Shown: positions 22,257 through 29,207 of the stretch, one piece after another
How positions within the stretch are numbered: the first letter of the stretch is position 1
Layout: every line of letters begins with the position of its first letter
Source: a virus
Virus record (IMG/VR): IMGVR_UViG_3300050821_006257
Location: 1-33,624 of that record
Strand: one strand, 5' to 3'
DNA length: 33,624 nucleotides
Program-made: the position numbers and the translations under genes
The notes under the pieces: model-generated
Told to the model about the DNA's origin: nothing
Database searches by the model: none
The model's input: the letters and a program-made list of their open reading frames with translations, nothing else

Positions 22257-22792
22257 CAACCTGGACCGAGGAACGCACGACACAATTCCTCGACCTGTAC
22301 GCGCAAGGGCTGTCGCACCGCGAGATCGGGGCGGCGCTGCATGTCAGCCGAAATGCCTGCATCGGCAAGGCGCAGCGAATGGGGCTGGAAAAGCGCCGTC
22401 CAGTGCGACAGCCGAAGCCGTGGGTGGCTGCGGGCGTCCATGAACGCACTTGGCAACGGTGGCAGGCAAAGGCGAATGGGCGAGATCCGCAAGCCCGGCG
22501 CGGGCCTCAGCGGCTTACCCGGTACATCGATGAGCGGATCGGATCAGACGGCATCGATCATATGTTCAGCACATGGGCATCCAAGCCGTTCGTGCTTGAC
22601 GAGGTGCGGTTCGCGGCCGATCTGGCCGCCGCTAATCCAGTCTCACTCGTCGAGCTGCAAGCGCATCATTGCCGCTTCCCGGTTGGTGAACCGGGCAATC
22701 CAGCCGAACCAATGATGTATTGCGGCGCAGCAAAGTGCGGGGAAGATTATTCTAGCTATTGTGCGGCGCATCACAGGATCGCGTTTGCGTGA
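22253..22792 (+). CDS. gcrA: GcrA-like cell-cycle regulator
   Basis: From ATG 22253 the protein has 179 aa. The start (TTWTEERTTQFLDLYAQGL, then HREIGAALHVSRNACIGKAQ) is the GcrA DNA-binding helix-turn-helix with the signature N-A-x-IGK-x-x-R. The C-terminus (HCRFPVGEP...MYCGAAKCGEDYSSYC...H) matches the GcrA region that contacts sigma70 and ends in Cys/His. In Caulobacter GcrA works with RNA polymerase at promoters with methylated GANTC sites. Here it lies one small gene after an adenine methyltransferase, so a joint control of transcription is plausible. Confidence 0.82.
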   Translation: MTTWTEERTTQFLDLYAQGLSHREIGAALHVSRNACIGKAQRMGLEKRRPVRQPKPWVAAGVHERTWQRWQAKANGRDPQARRGPQRLTRYIDERIGSDGIDHMFSTWASKPFVLDEVRFAADLAAANPVSLVELQAHHCRFPVGEPGNPAEPMMYCGAAKCGEDYSSYCAAHHRIAFA

Positions 22793-22809
22793 GGAGGCCC
22801 GGCATCATC

Positions 22810-22938
22810 ATGCCGATTGAGCCGGTAAAGGCGTGCGACCGTGTAAGGCGTGGGCGAAGCGCGGGGAACTTACCGCCAAAAGCGGCTTCCGACCCCCACT
22901 GTTGCGGCTTGTCGGGCAGTGGAAAGCCATCGACCTAA
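22810..22938 (+). CDS. Possible 42-aa small protein
   Basis: The frame is preceded by GAGGAGG about 13 bases upstream. The product begins MPIEPVKACDRVRRGRSAG and contains HCCGLSGSG. The gap up to the next gene (22939-23070) has no convincing gene, although a 29-aa frame at 22992-23081 overlaps the following start. It may be real but has no family. Confidence 0.35.
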   Translation: MPIEPVKACDRVRRGRSAGNLPPKAASDPHCCGLSGSGKPST

Positions 22939-23070
22939 GAACGGCAATGTAATGCGTAAGCCGGGCGACTGGCCCACGATATAGGGCATCGATGGGAATA
23001 GCGCGAAACAAGCACCTCACACGCATGGCTACTACGGTAGCCGGGTTTTGCGGAAGCGGAAGTATGTCTG

Positions 23071-23391
23071 ATGAGCAATAAATTTGAACTGACAGAGAAC
23101 TGGCAACCAACACTGACCGACTTTCGCTACGGGGAAAGTCTCGGTCTGTCGATGCGGCAGATGCACGATTGTTTCGAGGAAATGCGGCTGTGGGCATTTG
23201 CAAATGCAAATCGGTCTGTGGCTCGCAAATCTAATTGGAGCATGGCGTTTCGTAGCTGGATGTGGAGACAAGCAAAGGAAGAACGCAATGCAGCAACAAG
23301 TCCAACCATGGCGGCCTTCGACCGGCTTATCGCCCGAGCAGAGGAAATTGAAGGCGATGGAAGTCCTCCGATGCGCGATATCACACCGTGA
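23071..23391 (+). CDS. DnaT-like replication domain protein
   Basis: This 106-aa protein has the pattern of the DnaT/primosome C-terminal domain: WQPTLTDFRYGESLGLS, then a Trp/Phe-rich segment and KSNWSMAFRSWMWRQAKEE (compare dW-x-x-x-F-r-x-W-l). Such domains pair with a helicase loader or replisome protein. The upstream N-terminal part usually found with it is absent, so this may be a stand-alone domain. The next gene overlaps its end. Confidence 0.6.
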   Translation: MSNKFELTENWQPTLTDFRYGESLGLSMRQMHDCFEEMRLWAFANANRSVARKSNWSMAFRSWMWRQAKEERNAATSPTMAAFDRLIARAEEIEGDGSPPMRDITP

Positions 23392-23776
23392 AGCGAGCAA
23401 AGCGGCGAAAGACCTCGTCGGCCTCTGGCCACATGCACGGCCGGCCGATCCCGACACTTACGCAGCAGGGATTGCGGCTGTACTTGCTGGCTATCCCGCT
23501 GGAGTGGTCCAAGAATGTTGTGATCCCCGGACTGGTCTCGCGCGTTCGCGTGAGTTCCCGCCGACGGCTGCGGCCGTAGTTGACTGGTGTGATGCGCGCG
23601 TCGTCCATCACCAGCGGTGGGCGGCCTATGTGCCGGTGAAGGTTACGCGGCAATATGACGGCTCGGAATTGCTCCGCGAGGAGTTCAGCCCTGAGCACCG
23701 CAAGACGATGCTGGAGCGGCTGCAGGGGCTCATGGAGCCGTTTCGGCGCAAGCCCCAGCGTGAGGCCGCCGAATGA
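23288..23776 (+). CDS. Conserved phage replication-region protein
   Basis: From ATG 23288 the protein has 162 aa and overlaps the preceding gene by 104 bases. A later start (ATG 23357) would reduce the overlap to 35. The central block DPDTYAAGIAAVLAGYPAGV, then DPRTGLARSREFPPTAAAV, is a pattern seen in phage genes next to replication functions. The C-terminus is basic and helical. It could be a helicase-loader-like protein, but there is no clear match to lambda P. Confidence 0.6.
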   Translation: MQQQVQPWRPSTGLSPEQRKLKAMEVLRCAISHREASKAAKDLVGLWPHARPADPDTYAAGIAAVLAGYPAGVVQECCDPRTGLARSREFPPTAAAVVDWCDARVVHHQRWAAYVPVKVTRQYDGSELLREEFSPEHRKTMLERLQGLMEPFRRKPQREAAE

Positions 23777-24237
23777 GTATGGCCGTGCCCAAAATCATCA
23801 GCCGCAAGGAAGCGATGGCGCGCGGGTTGAAGTGGTATTTCACGGGGAAGCCGTGCAAATATGGGCACATTTTGAAAAGATCAACAAGATATAAAAGATG
23901 TTCTCGTTGTCATTCGATAGAACAAAAACGGAGTTATATAAAGGCAATTTCTCAGGGAGGTGAGCAATTTCGGCAGCAGCACAACAAAAAAAACAGGGAA
24001 TGGCTTGCCAAAAATCCTGAATACCCTCGTGAATGGCGAGCCAAAAATCTCGAACACCACAAAGAGAAGTGTCGTGAATACAAGATGTACGGACCTAAAA
24101 ACCCAACGGGAGAACTACAATGGCTAAGAAAGGCACTGGCATTCAATCGACAGGTAAAGCGCATGCTAAGGAGTCCGCAAAATGCTTGGAAATTGCCGAG
24201 CAAGGTATCACCACAGCAAAACAGTACGCGCAGATGA
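23773..24237 (+). CDS. Zinc-finger protein of homing-endonuclease type
   Basis: This 154-aa protein starts with an ATGA overlap. Residues about 20-50 contain GKPCKYGHILKRSTRYKRCS with a C-x3-H and C-x2-C zinc knuckle, the same layout as the C-terminal finger of the HNH protein at 17494-17979. The rest is highly charged (EWRAKNLEHHKEKCREYK), without a recognisable HNH core. The DNA is AT-rich against its neighbours, typical of a mobile homing gene. It may be a decayed or partner form of a homing endonuclease. Confidence 0.6.
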   Translation: MSMAVPKIISRKEAMARGLKWYFTGKPCKYGHILKRSTRYKRCSRCHSIEQKRSYIKAISQGGEQFRQQHNKKNREWLAKNPEYPREWRAKNLEHHKEKCREYKMYGPKNPTGELQWLRKALAFNRQVKRMLRSPQNAWKLPSKVSPQQNSTRR

Positions 24238-24401
24238 TGTCGGCGTTGATGACTGACCTCATCGTCGGCTCGATAACACCGCAGATTGGTAACGCGGTCT
24301 GCAACGCTGGCGGCAAGATGCTCAAGGTCGTGGAACTCCAGCTCAAGTACGGCAAGACCTCTACTGACGGATCGTTGCCGCAGTTGAAGATGATAGATTG
24401 A
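24120..24401 (+). CDS. Hypothetical protein, 93 aa
   Basis: Starting inside the end of the preceding gene (overlap 118 bases), this protein begins MAKKGTGIQSTGKAHAKES and is helical with a hydrophobic middle (MMSALMTDLIVGSITPQIGN, then KVVELQLKYG). GC content and codon use return to the surrounding pattern, which supports it over the overlapping frame. The function is unknown. Confidence 0.55.
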   Translation: MAKKGTGIQSTGKAHAKESAKCLEIAEQGITTAKQYAQMMSALMTDLIVGSITPQIGNAVCNAGGKMLKVVELQLKYGKTSTDGSLPQLKMID

Positions 24402-24470
24402 TTCGCAAAGGGACCATATCGGCGTCGCAGCGGCTGGTTTGTACGACGGCCGCTGCGCGCCGTTACCCGC

Positions 24471-24611
24471 GTGCCGAAGAACTACCTGCTGATCCGTGCT
24501 CAGCATCGGCAAAAGTGGATGTCGGAAATTGAATTTCTAATACAGGCCCAAACCCTGGAAGTTATCACCGCAGACCAACGCCGGATGCTGTTCCCCGATG
24601 CTGCAATTTGA
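24471..24611 (+). CDS. 46-aa hypothetical protein
   Basis: The GTG at 24471 gives MPKNYLLIRAQHRQKWMSEI, then FLIQAQTLEVITADQRRMLF. The composition is protein-like (Q/R/L balance), and the end overlaps the NusG-like gene start by 14 bases. A competing frame at 24398-24532 begins with a TTGA overlap but has a less natural composition. No family is recognised. Confidence 0.5.
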   Translation: MPKNYLLIRAQHRQKWMSEIEFLIQAQTLEVITADQRRMLFPDAAI

Positions 24612-25125
24612 CGAGCCGCGCCGGTGGTATGTGCTGCTCACGGAATCCGAGCGCAAGGCGGCGGTGTGGCTGGAGCGTAACCGGTATCTGCCGTACTGGC
24701 CCAAGTACAGCGGCCAGGAGAAGCTGGCTCGAGGTCGTCGTCGCGCGTGCCTGCGCTCGGTAATTCCAGGGTATATTTTCCTTCCGTTGGCCAACGGGTC
24801 TGACCCGGACTGGAAACACGTTTTGGGCACGCCAGGCGTGCGCGAGGTCATCCGTGACGGCGACCATACGCCGATATCCATCGGCGACCACGAAATTGAG
24901 CGTATCCGCATGATCGAAGCGGCGCTGAATGCCTCGCCGGTCGCTGCAGCCGCGGGTATCCCGTTCAAGGTTGGCCAACGTGTCCGCGTTCGCAGCGATA
25001 TGTTGTGGCAGTGGCAGGGTCAGATACTCGATATTGACAAGTCAGGTAAAATCAGCATAGAGGCTGACCTGTTCGGGCGCCGCACCAAGGTCGTGCTGCC
25101 GGTGTCTGAGATCGAGGCGATTTAG
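24598..25125 (+). CDS. NusG/RfaH-like transcription factor
   Basis: This 175-aa protein has an NGN domain at about residues 8-108, starting RRWYVLLTESERKAAVWLER and including PGYIFL (residues 57-62), which matches the NusG PGY-x-F/L-V strand. A KOW-like domain follows at about 123-175 (FKVGQRVRVRSDMLWQWQGQ, then ISIEADLFGRRTKVVLPVSE). NusG-type proteins bind RNA polymerase and change pausing and termination. A phage copy placed before the ATP-grasp and terminase genes may help transcription of the late genes. Sequence recognition is strong, but the target is inferred. Confidence 0.82.
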   Translation: MLQFDEPRRWYVLLTESERKAAVWLERNRYLPYWPKYSGQEKLARGRRRACLRSVIPGYIFLPLANGSDPDWKHVLGTPGVREVIRDGDHTPISIGDHEIERIRMIEAALNASPVAAAAGIPFKVGQRVRVRSDMLWQWQGQILDIDKSGKISIEADLFGRRTKVVLPVSEIEAI

Positions 25126-25237
25126 CTCATGGCGCTGCCTGGGCCGTCCGGGTGCAACCAAGCGAAGTCACTCGGCGGCGGCCAACTCGCCGCTACAATC
25201 GGGCGTTTGCCCGTAGCCACGCAATTCAAAATCATAC

Positions 25238-26485
25238 ATGGCCAATGATCTCAGCACAAAAACCTGCTGCGTGTTCGATAATGGCCTCTTCGTATCGCTT
25301 GCGGAGACGCTGAGCGCGTCCTTCGCTACGACCTACTACCATTCGCCCTGGGAAGCCGGGTTCCCGCGCTCCAACGCTACGATACTCGGCGAGGGAGTTC
25401 CGGGTGTTCATCGCCTGAACAGTATATGGCCGGTGCTGGACGATATCGACCTGTTTGTGTTCCCGGACATCTTCCACGGTCCATTGCAGGCATATCTGCG
25501 ATCGATCGGCAAGCGCGTGTGGGGCTCAGGGCTGGGCGAAAGCCTGGAGATGGTCCGCGGCCAGTCCAAGCGGTGGATACGCGACCTGGGGCTTTCTGTG
25601 GGCGATTACCGGGTCATCTATGGGCTGAACGAGCTGCGCCGGCATCTCCAGCGGCACGATAACCAGTACGTCAAGATCAGCCGCACCAGGGGTGATTTTG
25701 AAACATTCAAAAGTATCAATTATCAGCTTATCGAGCCTCGATTAGACGAATTGGAACATAAGCTTGGCGCAAAAAAGCATATTGCCGAGTTCCTTGTCGA
25801 GGAGCATATCGAGGCTAGCGCGGAATTTGGGTTTGACGGATTCACAGTTGATGGAAGCTATCCGTACCGCGCTCTATACGGAGTTGAGACGAAAGATGCG
25901 GGGTATGTCGGACAAGTGGTTCCGTACAGCTCGCTCCCGCGTTCGCTCGGCTATGTTAACACAAAACTATCGCCTCTCTTCCGCGACCTCAAATACCGCG
26001 GATTTTTCTCGTCGGAAGTCAGGGTTGCCGAAGACGGTACGCCGTACCTGATCGACCCGTGCTGCCGTATGGCCAGCCCGCCCGGTGAGCTATATCAACT
26101 CATTGAAAACCTTGCAGAAATCCTGTGGCACGGCGCCGATGGCGAGCTGGTCGAGCCGGTCTGGCCGTTCAAATGGGGCGCCCAGCTCATCCTCAAGTCG
26201 GACTGGGCCGAGCACGGATGGCAACCTATTGATTACCCTGAAGAATTGGGGTTTCACGTGAAACTTCACTATATGACTGTGATCATGGGCAAGCGGTATT
26301 ACGTGCCGCAGGCGGTGACCATGCCGGAGATCGGGGCGGTAGTGGCCGGCGGTGACACGAAAGAGGCGGCCATCAAGGCCGCCCAGGACATCGCCGAGCA
26401 GGTTAAGGGCTACGACGTGACGTACAACATTGCCGCGCTGGAAGAGGCTGCAACGGGTATGGAGAAGCTTAGCCGTGCGGCGTAA
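25238..26485 (+). CDS. ATP-grasp ligase-like protein
   Basis: This 415-aa protein has an ATP-grasp fold like PurD. It has a pre-ATP-grasp N-terminal domain (about 1-95), GKRVWGSGLGESLEMVRGQS, the ATP-binding YVKISRTRG (K146), the hinge FLVEEHI (about 186-191), and the metal site near 260-277: E260 in SSEVRV and D273 in YLIDPCCR. The usual N of the E-x-N-x-R motif is replaced by Cys (C275), and R277 is kept. Such enzymes join an acid to an amine using ATP. Between the NusG-like factor and the terminase, a virion or DNA modification role is possible. The substrate cannot be read from sequence. Confidence 0.72.
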   Translation: MANDLSTKTCCVFDNGLFVSLAETLSASFATTYYHSPWEAGFPRSNATILGEGVPGVHRLNSIWPVLDDIDLFVFPDIFHGPLQAYLRSIGKRVWGSGLGESLEMVRGQSKRWIRDLGLSVGDYRVIYGLNELRRHLQRHDNQYVKISRTRGDFETFKSINYQLIEPRLDELEHKLGAKKHIAEFLVEEHIEASAEFGFDGFTVDGSYPYRALYGVETKDAGYVGQVVPYSSLPRSLGYVNTKLSPLFRDLKYRGFFSSEVRVAEDGTPYLIDPCCRMASPPGELYQLIENLAEILWHGADGELVEPVWPFKWGAQLILKSDWAEHGWQPIDYPEELGFHVKLHYMTVIMGKRYYVPQAVTMPEIGAVVAGGDTKEAAIKAAQDIAEQVKGYDVTYNIAALEEAATGMEKLSRAA

Positions 26486-26975
26486 GATCAGCGATAAAGC
26501 CCTGAACGATGCTGCCGACGGCCTGCCGGACCTTACCGAGCAACAGCGGAAGTTTGTCGAGGGTGTGCTGATGGGCAAGACGCTGATCGACAGCTATCGT
26601 GCGGCCTACGACTGTTCGAACATGCTACCGAACTCGATCTGGTGCGAAGCATCGAAGCTCCGTTCGCACACAAAGATCGCCCAATGGGTGGCTGCGGCTA
26701 CAAAAGCCCATTTCGGCCTGACCAGCCGCACCAGAGAACAGCACATCGCCAAGCTGGCTGAACTTGGTGCCATCGCTGTCGAGACCGGCAACGTCGGTGC
26801 CGCGGTCCAGGCCGAACAGCTCATCGGCAAGGTCGAGGGCCATTATACCGAGCGCCTGAATATCAGCGTCACCGACCCGCTGCAGACACTACGCGAGATC
26901 GCACAGTTCGCACCGGAGCTCGCTGCCAAGCTGGCCGCCGACCAGGGCATCGAATGGCAAGAGACTCAGCACTGA
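26475..26975 (+). CDS. Small terminase subunit-like protein
   Basis: Read from GTG 26475, the protein has 166 aa. The N-terminal part contains LTEQQRKFVEGVLMGKTLID, then SYRAAYDCSNM, resembling the helix-turn-helix of small terminase subunits (compare T-x-k-Q-x-x-F-v-x-x...A-x-x-A-y). The middle (SRTREQHIAKLAELGAIAVE) is helical for oligomer contacts. It starts within the end of the ATP-grasp gene. The large subunit should lie beyond the window. Assigned from pattern and position. Confidence 0.7.
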   Translation: MRRKISDKALNDAADGLPDLTEQQRKFVEGVLMGKTLIDSYRAAYDCSNMLPNSIWCEASKLRSHTKIAQWVAAATKAHFGLTSRTREQHIAKLAELGAIAVETGNVGAAVQAEQLIGKVEGHYTERLNISVTDPLQTLREIAQFAPELAAKLAADQGIEWQETQH

Positions 26976-27064
26976 TGCCGACCGACGAATGGACCGCGGA
27001 CGAAGCCGACCCGTATCAGCAGCCAGATGATCCCGATAACTGGCGTGATGAGGCAGAGGAATGA
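26975..27064 (+). CDS. 29-aa acidic small protein
   Basis: The ATG overlaps the terminase stop, and the TGA overlaps the next ATG. The product begins MPTDEWTADEADPYQQPDD and ends NWRDEAEE. It is very acidic, with no family. The tight coupling is the main support. Confidence 0.5.
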   Translation: MPTDEWTADEADPYQQPDDPDNWRDEAEE

Positions 27065-27240
27065 CGTACAACAGCAATCCAAACTATGACGAGCTGCTTA
27101 TCCACACCGAGCGCCACGACATCAAAGGATGGCTGCTCAAAGCCGCCCAGGAAGACGACGCGCAAACCTTGCTCGAGGCAATCAACCGGCAGCCGCCGCA
27201 CCGCCTGGCGCGCAAGCTGGCAGAGCTGTTGGCGAAGTAG
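27061..27240 (+). CDS. 59-aa hypothetical protein
   Basis: ATG 27061 overlaps the previous stop by four bases. The product begins MTYNSNPNYDELLIHTERHD and is helical after that (LKAAQEDDAQTLLEAINRQ, then RLARKLAELLAK). It is small and soluble, with no known family. Confidence 0.55.
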   Translation: MTYNSNPNYDELLIHTERHDIKGWLLKAAQEDDAQTLLEAINRQPPHRLARKLAELLAK

Positions 27241-27245
27241 AAGCC

Positions 27246-27371
27246 GTGACACAGCGTCGAGGGACTATGCAAATCAGTAAATCCGTGCTAACGCGCGAGC
27301 GTCAGCAAGAAAATAAGAACGCCCTTGGCGTGCTTCACCCGGAGCAGCGACTAGCTGCGATGGGTAGCTGA
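27246..27371 (+). CDS. 41-aa hypothetical protein
   Basis: A GTG six bases after the previous stop begins MTQRRGTMQISKSVLTRERQ, followed by NKNALGVLHPEQRLAAM. An internal ATG at 27267 is also possible. It is basic and helical. Support is limited to spacing and composition. Confidence 0.42.
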   Translation: MTQRRGTMQISKSVLTRERQQENKNALGVLHPEQRLAAMGS

Positions 27372-27384
27372 GCAGACCAGCAGC

Positions 27385-27582
27385 ATGGATAAGCTGCGAG
27401 GCTCAGGCTCGACATTCTCCACCAGCGGCAAACACTGGAAGCCATTCCAGCACAATCCCAAAATCACCCGCCGCAATGCTCGTCTGCGCCGACTGCAGCG
27501 CAAAGGCCTCACACCAACCAAGGCCGAACTTGCAGCAATGACTGAGGCAGCCGTGGCCGGTCAACCAATACCGCAACGCTGA
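27385..27582 (+). CDS. Small basic protein
   Basis: This 65-aa protein begins MDKLRGSGSTFSTSGKHWKP and is rich in Arg/Lys (KITRRNARLRRLQRKG), so it could bind nucleic acid. It closes the small-gene run after the terminase. A 521-base block without genes follows. Confidence 0.5.
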   Translation: MDKLRGSGSTFSTSGKHWKPFQHNPKITRRNARLRRLQRKGLTPTKAELAAMTEAAVAGQPIPQR

Positions 27583-27894
27583 CCAGATACAGATTGAGCA
27601 TGGCCAACACAGTGATTTGAGCTGTTGCCAGCTTGTGTGTGTGGCCATCCAAACGGCAGCTAGCCTCAGCGAATCACCTGCTGACAGCAGCTTAGCCCCG
27701 GCCTGGGATGCCCATGGTCTTCCCAGCACTAGCCTAAGCTACACTAGCACTAGATATATCAATAGCTTATCTGCTTACTCATGCTATGTATGGGCTAGTG
27801 TGAGCGGGCAAAGGGTGGCCAGGGGCGGGGGTGGGCACCACCCCGGTGCCCTGCTGATGCGGTTGCAATACCCCGTCCATCATCCGGCCAAATC

Positions 27895-27919
27895 CAAACA
27901 TCACTAAGGCATTGATATT
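27895..27919 (+). repeat. 25-bp direct repeat, copy 1
   Basis: The unit begins CAAACATCACTAAGGCATTG and ends ATATT. It is identical in copy 2, starting 92 bases further on. The piece CACTAAGG resembles the core of T3-type phage RNA polymerase promoters (CACTAAAGG), though no such polymerase is seen in the window. Confidence 0.7.
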
Positions 27920-27929
27920 GCTGTACTAT

Positions 27930-27941
27930 CCCTGCGCAGGG
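27930..27941. repeat. 12-bp perfect palindrome between the direct repeats
   Basis: CCCTGCGCAGGG is a perfect palindrome placed 10 bases after repeat copy 1. It could bind a dimeric protein. It can also fold as a small hairpin in RNA. Confidence 0.5.
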
Positions 27942-27986
27942 CGGTTCGCCTGGTGGCGGGCTACTGCATGGCTGTGGAACCGGGCA

Positions 27987-28011
27987 CAAACATCACTAAG
28001 GCATTGATATT
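27987..28011 (+). repeat. 25-bp direct repeat, copy 2
   Basis: This copy matches the first base for base (CAAACATCACTAAGGCATTG then ATATT), and both are followed by a single varying base and CT. The spacing of 92 bases start to start could reflect duplication of a promoter or binding site. Confidence 0.7.
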
Positions 28012-28103
28012 ACTAGTGAAAGGTGGTAGTGCACATTTGGGGATCACACGTTCGGTGATCTTAAATGAGGGGTGCGTCGCTCTGAACCCAATGTTGAGGC
28101 AAG

Positions 28104-28370
28104 GTGCCCATGCGGGTGGAAGGCCCGCACTTATCCACATGTATTGATAATGCACTGCAACATGGAGCAGCAGGGATGGCATTACTGAAGCAGGGCAATT
28201 TATTGTTGAATTTTGCCAATAAGTTGCAGGAGGCTGCGAGTGTAAGGGATTTGAACGCGGCAATAATAGCAAGGCTGACGGGTGTTCCTTGCTCCCCTGC
28301 CACTGTTGAGACTGATAGCGATTTCCGCAATCCGAATGTGCCGGTTAATGGCGCGGGAGGTAGGTCATGA
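28104..28370 (+). CDS. Hypothetical protein, 88 aa
   Basis: A GTG at 28104 or ATG at 28110 starts a protein with a helical part (ALLKQGNLLLNFANKLQEA) and a less ordered C-terminus. TTGAGGCAAGG is upstream, suiting the ATG. The stop overlaps the next ATG (ATGA). No known family. Confidence 0.5.
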   Translation: MPMRVEGPHLSTCIDNALQHGAAGMALLKQGNLLLNFANKLQEAASVRDLNAAIIARLTGVPCSPATVETDSDFRNPNVPVNGAGGRS

Positions 28371-28513
28371 AGGGCAAGGGCAGTCATACGATTAGGCCGA
28401 AGATGGTGTTGCAGCGTGGTCGGCAGGCGGCTGTAGCGCGGTCGGCGTGGAAGTCTGAGGGGCACAAGCGGCGTACTGGGACGGCGCGGCAGGGTGGGAA
28501 GCGTGGGCGGTAA
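28367..28513 (+). CDS. 48-aa strongly basic small protein
   Basis: The ATG overlaps the previous stop (ATGA). The product begins MKGKGSHTIRPKMVLQRGRQ and ends GTARQGGKRGR, with about a third Arg/Lys. It could bind DNA. The stop lies inside the next gene start. Confidence 0.5.
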   Translation: MKGKGSHTIRPKMVLQRGRQAAVARSAWKSEGHKRRTGTARQGGKRGR

Positions 28514-28802
28514 GCGGTTTGTTCTAGCGGCGGCTTTATGTTTTGCGGGGGTGCTGCCGGCTGGGGCGGTTGGGGTGAACTGCGCGAGTGTTGTCATCCA
28601 GAAGGGTTCGGCTTGCCAGTATTTGTCGAGCTCGGGTCCGTTTCGCGCTTGCATGGTGGACAGTGCGGGTACTGGCAGCACGTGGAACCTGATGGTGATC
28701 AGCGGGTCGCATGCCTGGGTTTCGGTGCTCAATGTGCCGAACGACCAGACGCAGTTGATGAACAATTCGTTTGCGGTCATTTCCTGTCAGGTGCCGTTCT
28801 GA
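28503..28802 (+). CDS. Exported small protein with signal peptide
   Basis: The GTG at 28503 gives a product starting MGGKRFVLAAALCFAGVLPA followed by GAVGVNCASVV, a classical basic-hydrophobic-small-residue signal peptide with cleavage probably after an AGA. An earlier GTG at 28494 is also possible. The mature part (about 80 aa) is beta-rich with two or more Cys for disulphides (GSACQYLSSSGPFRACM). It should be secreted or periplasmic. A phage-coded exported protein could block superinfection or modify the host surface. No family is recognised. Confidence 0.55.
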   Translation: MGGKRFVLAAALCFAGVLPAGAVGVNCASVVIQKGSACQYLSSSGPFRACMVDSAGTGSTWNLMVISGSHAWVSVLNVPNDQTQLMNNSFAVISCQVPF

Positions 28803-28818
28803 TGGAGGTGGCATAGCT

Positions 28819-29022
28819 ATGGTGGGGCATACGCATTCGGGGACGACGTCGGCGATGGGGCGATCTGGGATGGAGAAGCTGACGGAAGCGATTGCGAGGA
28901 GTTTTGTTGCATCGCAGCGGGAGTGGGAGTTTTCGGGGGAGCTGCATGAGCAGCATCGGGCGCGGGCGCGGGAGATTGTGGCTGCGGTTGAGGCGGCGGG
29001 TTTTCGGATTGTGCGGAAATGA
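28819..29022 (+). CDS. Small helical hypothetical protein
   Basis: The ATG at 28819 follows GGAGGTGG. The product (67 aa) starts MVGHTHSGTTSAMGRSGMEK and has a long helix (LHEQHRARAREIVAAVEAAG). The coding strand is unusually G-rich compared with genes at 9-12 kb. The stop overlaps the next gene (ATGA). No known function. Confidence 0.55.
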   Translation: MVGHTHSGTTSAMGRSGMEKLTEAIARSFVASQREWEFSGELHEQHRARAREIVAAVEAAGFRIVRK

Positions 29023-29207
29023 GCGATCCGGCTGCGATAGTTCAAAAGTGGATGTTGGCGCTCGCTGACAAGATCGCTGATCAGGCAGACGCGAGTGCTG
29101 ATGGATTTAGGGACGTGGCGGGCGATGTTGCGTTGCGTTCTTTTGCTGCGTCGATACGAAATGCGAATGCGGCGCACGGTTTCATCCCTGAAATGCTGAA
29201 ACACTAA
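29019..29207 (+). CDS. Small hypothetical protein
   Basis: This 62-aa protein begins MSDPAAIVQKWMLALADKIA and is helical, with alternating Ala/Asp (ADQADASADGFRDVAGDVA). It is joined by ATGA to the preceding gene and ends directly before the GT-A gene. No known function. Confidence 0.55.
   Translation: MSDPAAIVQKWMLALADKIADQADASADGFRDVAGDVALRSFAASIRNANAAHGFIPEMLKH

Larger units (their letters stand above)
27583..28103. other. Non-coding block with repeats, possible packaging or late promoter region
   Basis: No gene of convincing quality is seen in 521 bases. CTAG-type hexamers (CACTAG) recur near 27725-27755, with a hairpin at 27833-27851 (GGGCACC/GGTGCCC), a 12-bp palindrome at 27930-27941, and a 25-bp direct repeat at 27895-27919 and 27987-28011. 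The block lies after the terminase small subunit and before the late small genes. A packaging site or a regulatory region is a fair guess, but nothing proves it. Confidence 0.5.

Noticed and set aside
24398-24532. 44-aa frame with a TTGA overlap to the preceding gene
   Set aside because: The frame at 24471-24611 has a more protein-like composition and overlaps the NusG-like gene start. Both cannot be equally likely.
25129-25248. 39-aa plus-strand frame between the NusG-like and ATP-grasp genes
   Set aside because: There is no Shine-Dalgarno and the composition is poor. The segment instead has a small CGGGC/GCCCG hairpin and may simply be spacer.
27895-28011. Possible CRISPR array
   Set aside because: Only two copies of the repeat exist, with a 67-base gap, no further units and no cas genes nearby.
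27953-28147. 64-aa ORF across the second direct repeat
   Set aside because: It overlaps the better-supported gene at 28104-28370 by 44 bases, and its reading crosses the non-coding repeat.
28061-28780. Minus-strand Pro/Leu-rich 239-aa ORF
   Set aside because: It is a shadow of three coupled plus-strand genes and has a repetitive Pro/Arg composition typical of reversed GC-rich DNA.
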